A stretch of 64,000 nucleotides of DNA, from assembly GCF_004168625.1 (NCBI RefSeq), contig NZ_SDWW01000020.1, positions 1 through 64,000 on the forward strand, given 5' to 3'. The notes under the pieces were generated by a model, which saw nothing but the letters and a program-made list of their open reading frames with translations, was not told the origin of the DNA and made no database searches. A program made the translations under genes and the position numbers. This DNA comes from Pengzhenrongella frigida (GTDB taxonomy: Bacteria; Actinomycetota; Actinomycetes; Actinomycetales; Cellulomonadaceae). Shown here one piece after another: positions 63,517-64,000 of this stretch (position 1 is the stretch's first letter; each line of letters opens with the position of its first letter).

Positions 63517-64000
63517 TCAGGGGCGGCGGGCGAGCCAGGCGATGCGGCTGCCGCGGATGGTCAGACGTGTGCTGGAGAGCAGGGCGTCGGGGCCCTGGTC
63601 GGCCAGGAGGCGGTCGAGGGTGGCCACGTCCTCGGCCGCCAGGGCGTCGGCGAGGAAGGTGCGCTGGTGGCCCAGCCAGGCGCGGGCGTACACCTCGGCC
63701 TGCGGGTTCCCGGGGCCGACCTCGACCGGGAACCGGCGCTGCTCGACGACGTCGAGCCCGGCAGCTTGGAGGGCGGGCGCCCAGTCGGGGTAGGCGTTCC
63801 AGCCCGCCGTGGCGAGGGCTGCGTGGCAGCGAGCCTCGAGACCGGGGCGACCGGAGCCGACGTCGTCGGGCAGCAGGCTGGGCAGGGCGCCCATCTCGAG
63901 GATCATCGCGACTCCCCCGGGGCGCAGGGCATCGTGGACGGCGCGGAGCACCCGGGCGGGGTCGGCGACCTCGTGCAGGGAGCTCGCGGCCCAGATCAGG
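63517..64000 (-). CDS. Class I SAM-dependent methyltransferase, C-terminal part
   Basis: The C-terminal about 160 residues of a methyltransferase whose start lies beyond the window. LIWAASSLHEVADPARVLRAV leads into DALRPGG, the post-motif II/III pattern of class I enzymes (the LRPGG turn is visible); the S-adenosylmethionine-binding motif I is outside. The C-terminal EVYARAWLGHQRTFLADAL is helical. Substrate unknown. It is directly upstream of the flavoprotein gene. Confidence 0.75.
   Translation of the reverse strand, partial: LIWAASSLHEVADPARVLRAVHDALRPGGVAMILEMGALPSLLPDDVGSGRPGLEARCHAALATAGWNAYPDWAPALQAAGLDVVEQRRFPVEVGPGNPQAEVYARAWLGHQRTFLADALAAEDVATLDRLLADQGPDALLSSTRLTIRGSRIAWLARRP

Overview
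The window is uniformly very GC-rich, uses GTG starts freely, has lipoprotein and twin-arginine signals, and carries LacI-regulated sugar operons, one of which (42-48.6 kb) has no ATPase of its own. This fits an Actinomycetota, most likely a plant-polymer-degrading member of the Micrococcales (Cellulomonas/Actinotalea-like). That placement is an inference from gene style. No rRNA, tRNA, CRISPR array, transposase or phage gene was seen.

Region 1 (1-20.4 kb) is about anaerobic respiration, molybdenum cofactor and signalling. A DMSO reductase catalytic subunit (dmsA, with the first codons of dmsB at the window edge) is divergent from mobA. Further along lie moeA-moaE-moaA, the other molybdopterin genes seen here. 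Interspersed are three large GGDEF-EAL proteins, one with a fused LacI-type ligand-binding domain. Also here are a thioredoxin-like/DUF4395 pair preceded by a short cysteine-rich leader peptide, a homocysteine methyltransferase, an ABC exporter, an aldo/keto reductase and a small muralytic-type protein.

Region 2 (20.5-24.3 kb) holds an SDR dehydrogenase, an unrecognised protein with a tandem Thr-Ala-Gly repeat, and a two-subunit acetate/acetoacetate CoA-transferase preceded by a low-GC gap suggestive of transfer.

Region 3 (24.3-42.1 kb) is a complete L-rhamnose locus. It has a LacI regulator; rhaI-rhaB-rhaD and a lactaldehyde reductase on the minus strand; and on the plus strand an ABC importer (ATPase, two permeases, binding protein), an arabinose/fucose-isomerase-like protein, rhamnose mutarotase, a second rhaI, a bifunctional RhaD-dehydrogenase and an L-lactate dehydrogenase. 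Four similar operator sites (TGAAWCGWTTCA type) tie these transcription units together. One permease gene carries a single-base frameshift. The two halves offer two fates for L-lactaldehyde: reduction to 1,2-propanediol, or oxidation to lactate and then pyruvate.

Region 4 (42.1-49.9 kb) is a second sugar uptake operon (nucleoside hydrolase, binding protein, two permeases, SorC regulator, Gfo/Idh oxidoreductase) with a divergent LacI gene and its palindromic operator.

Region 5 (49.9-60.7 kb) is a third sugar system: an RbsB-type ABC importer with a DUF2291 protein, an FGGY kinase, a TIM-barrel isomerase and a split transketolase, with divergent ribokinase-like and RbsD genes. The set matches the logic of the transketolase route for D-apiose. 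With rhamnose next door, this suggests use of pectin (rhamnogalacturonan II) sugars. Region 6 (60.7-64 kb) has an unusual inverted-repeat element, a TetR/alpha-beta-fold pair with clear operators, a thioredoxin-reductase-like flavoprotein and a truncated methyltransferase.
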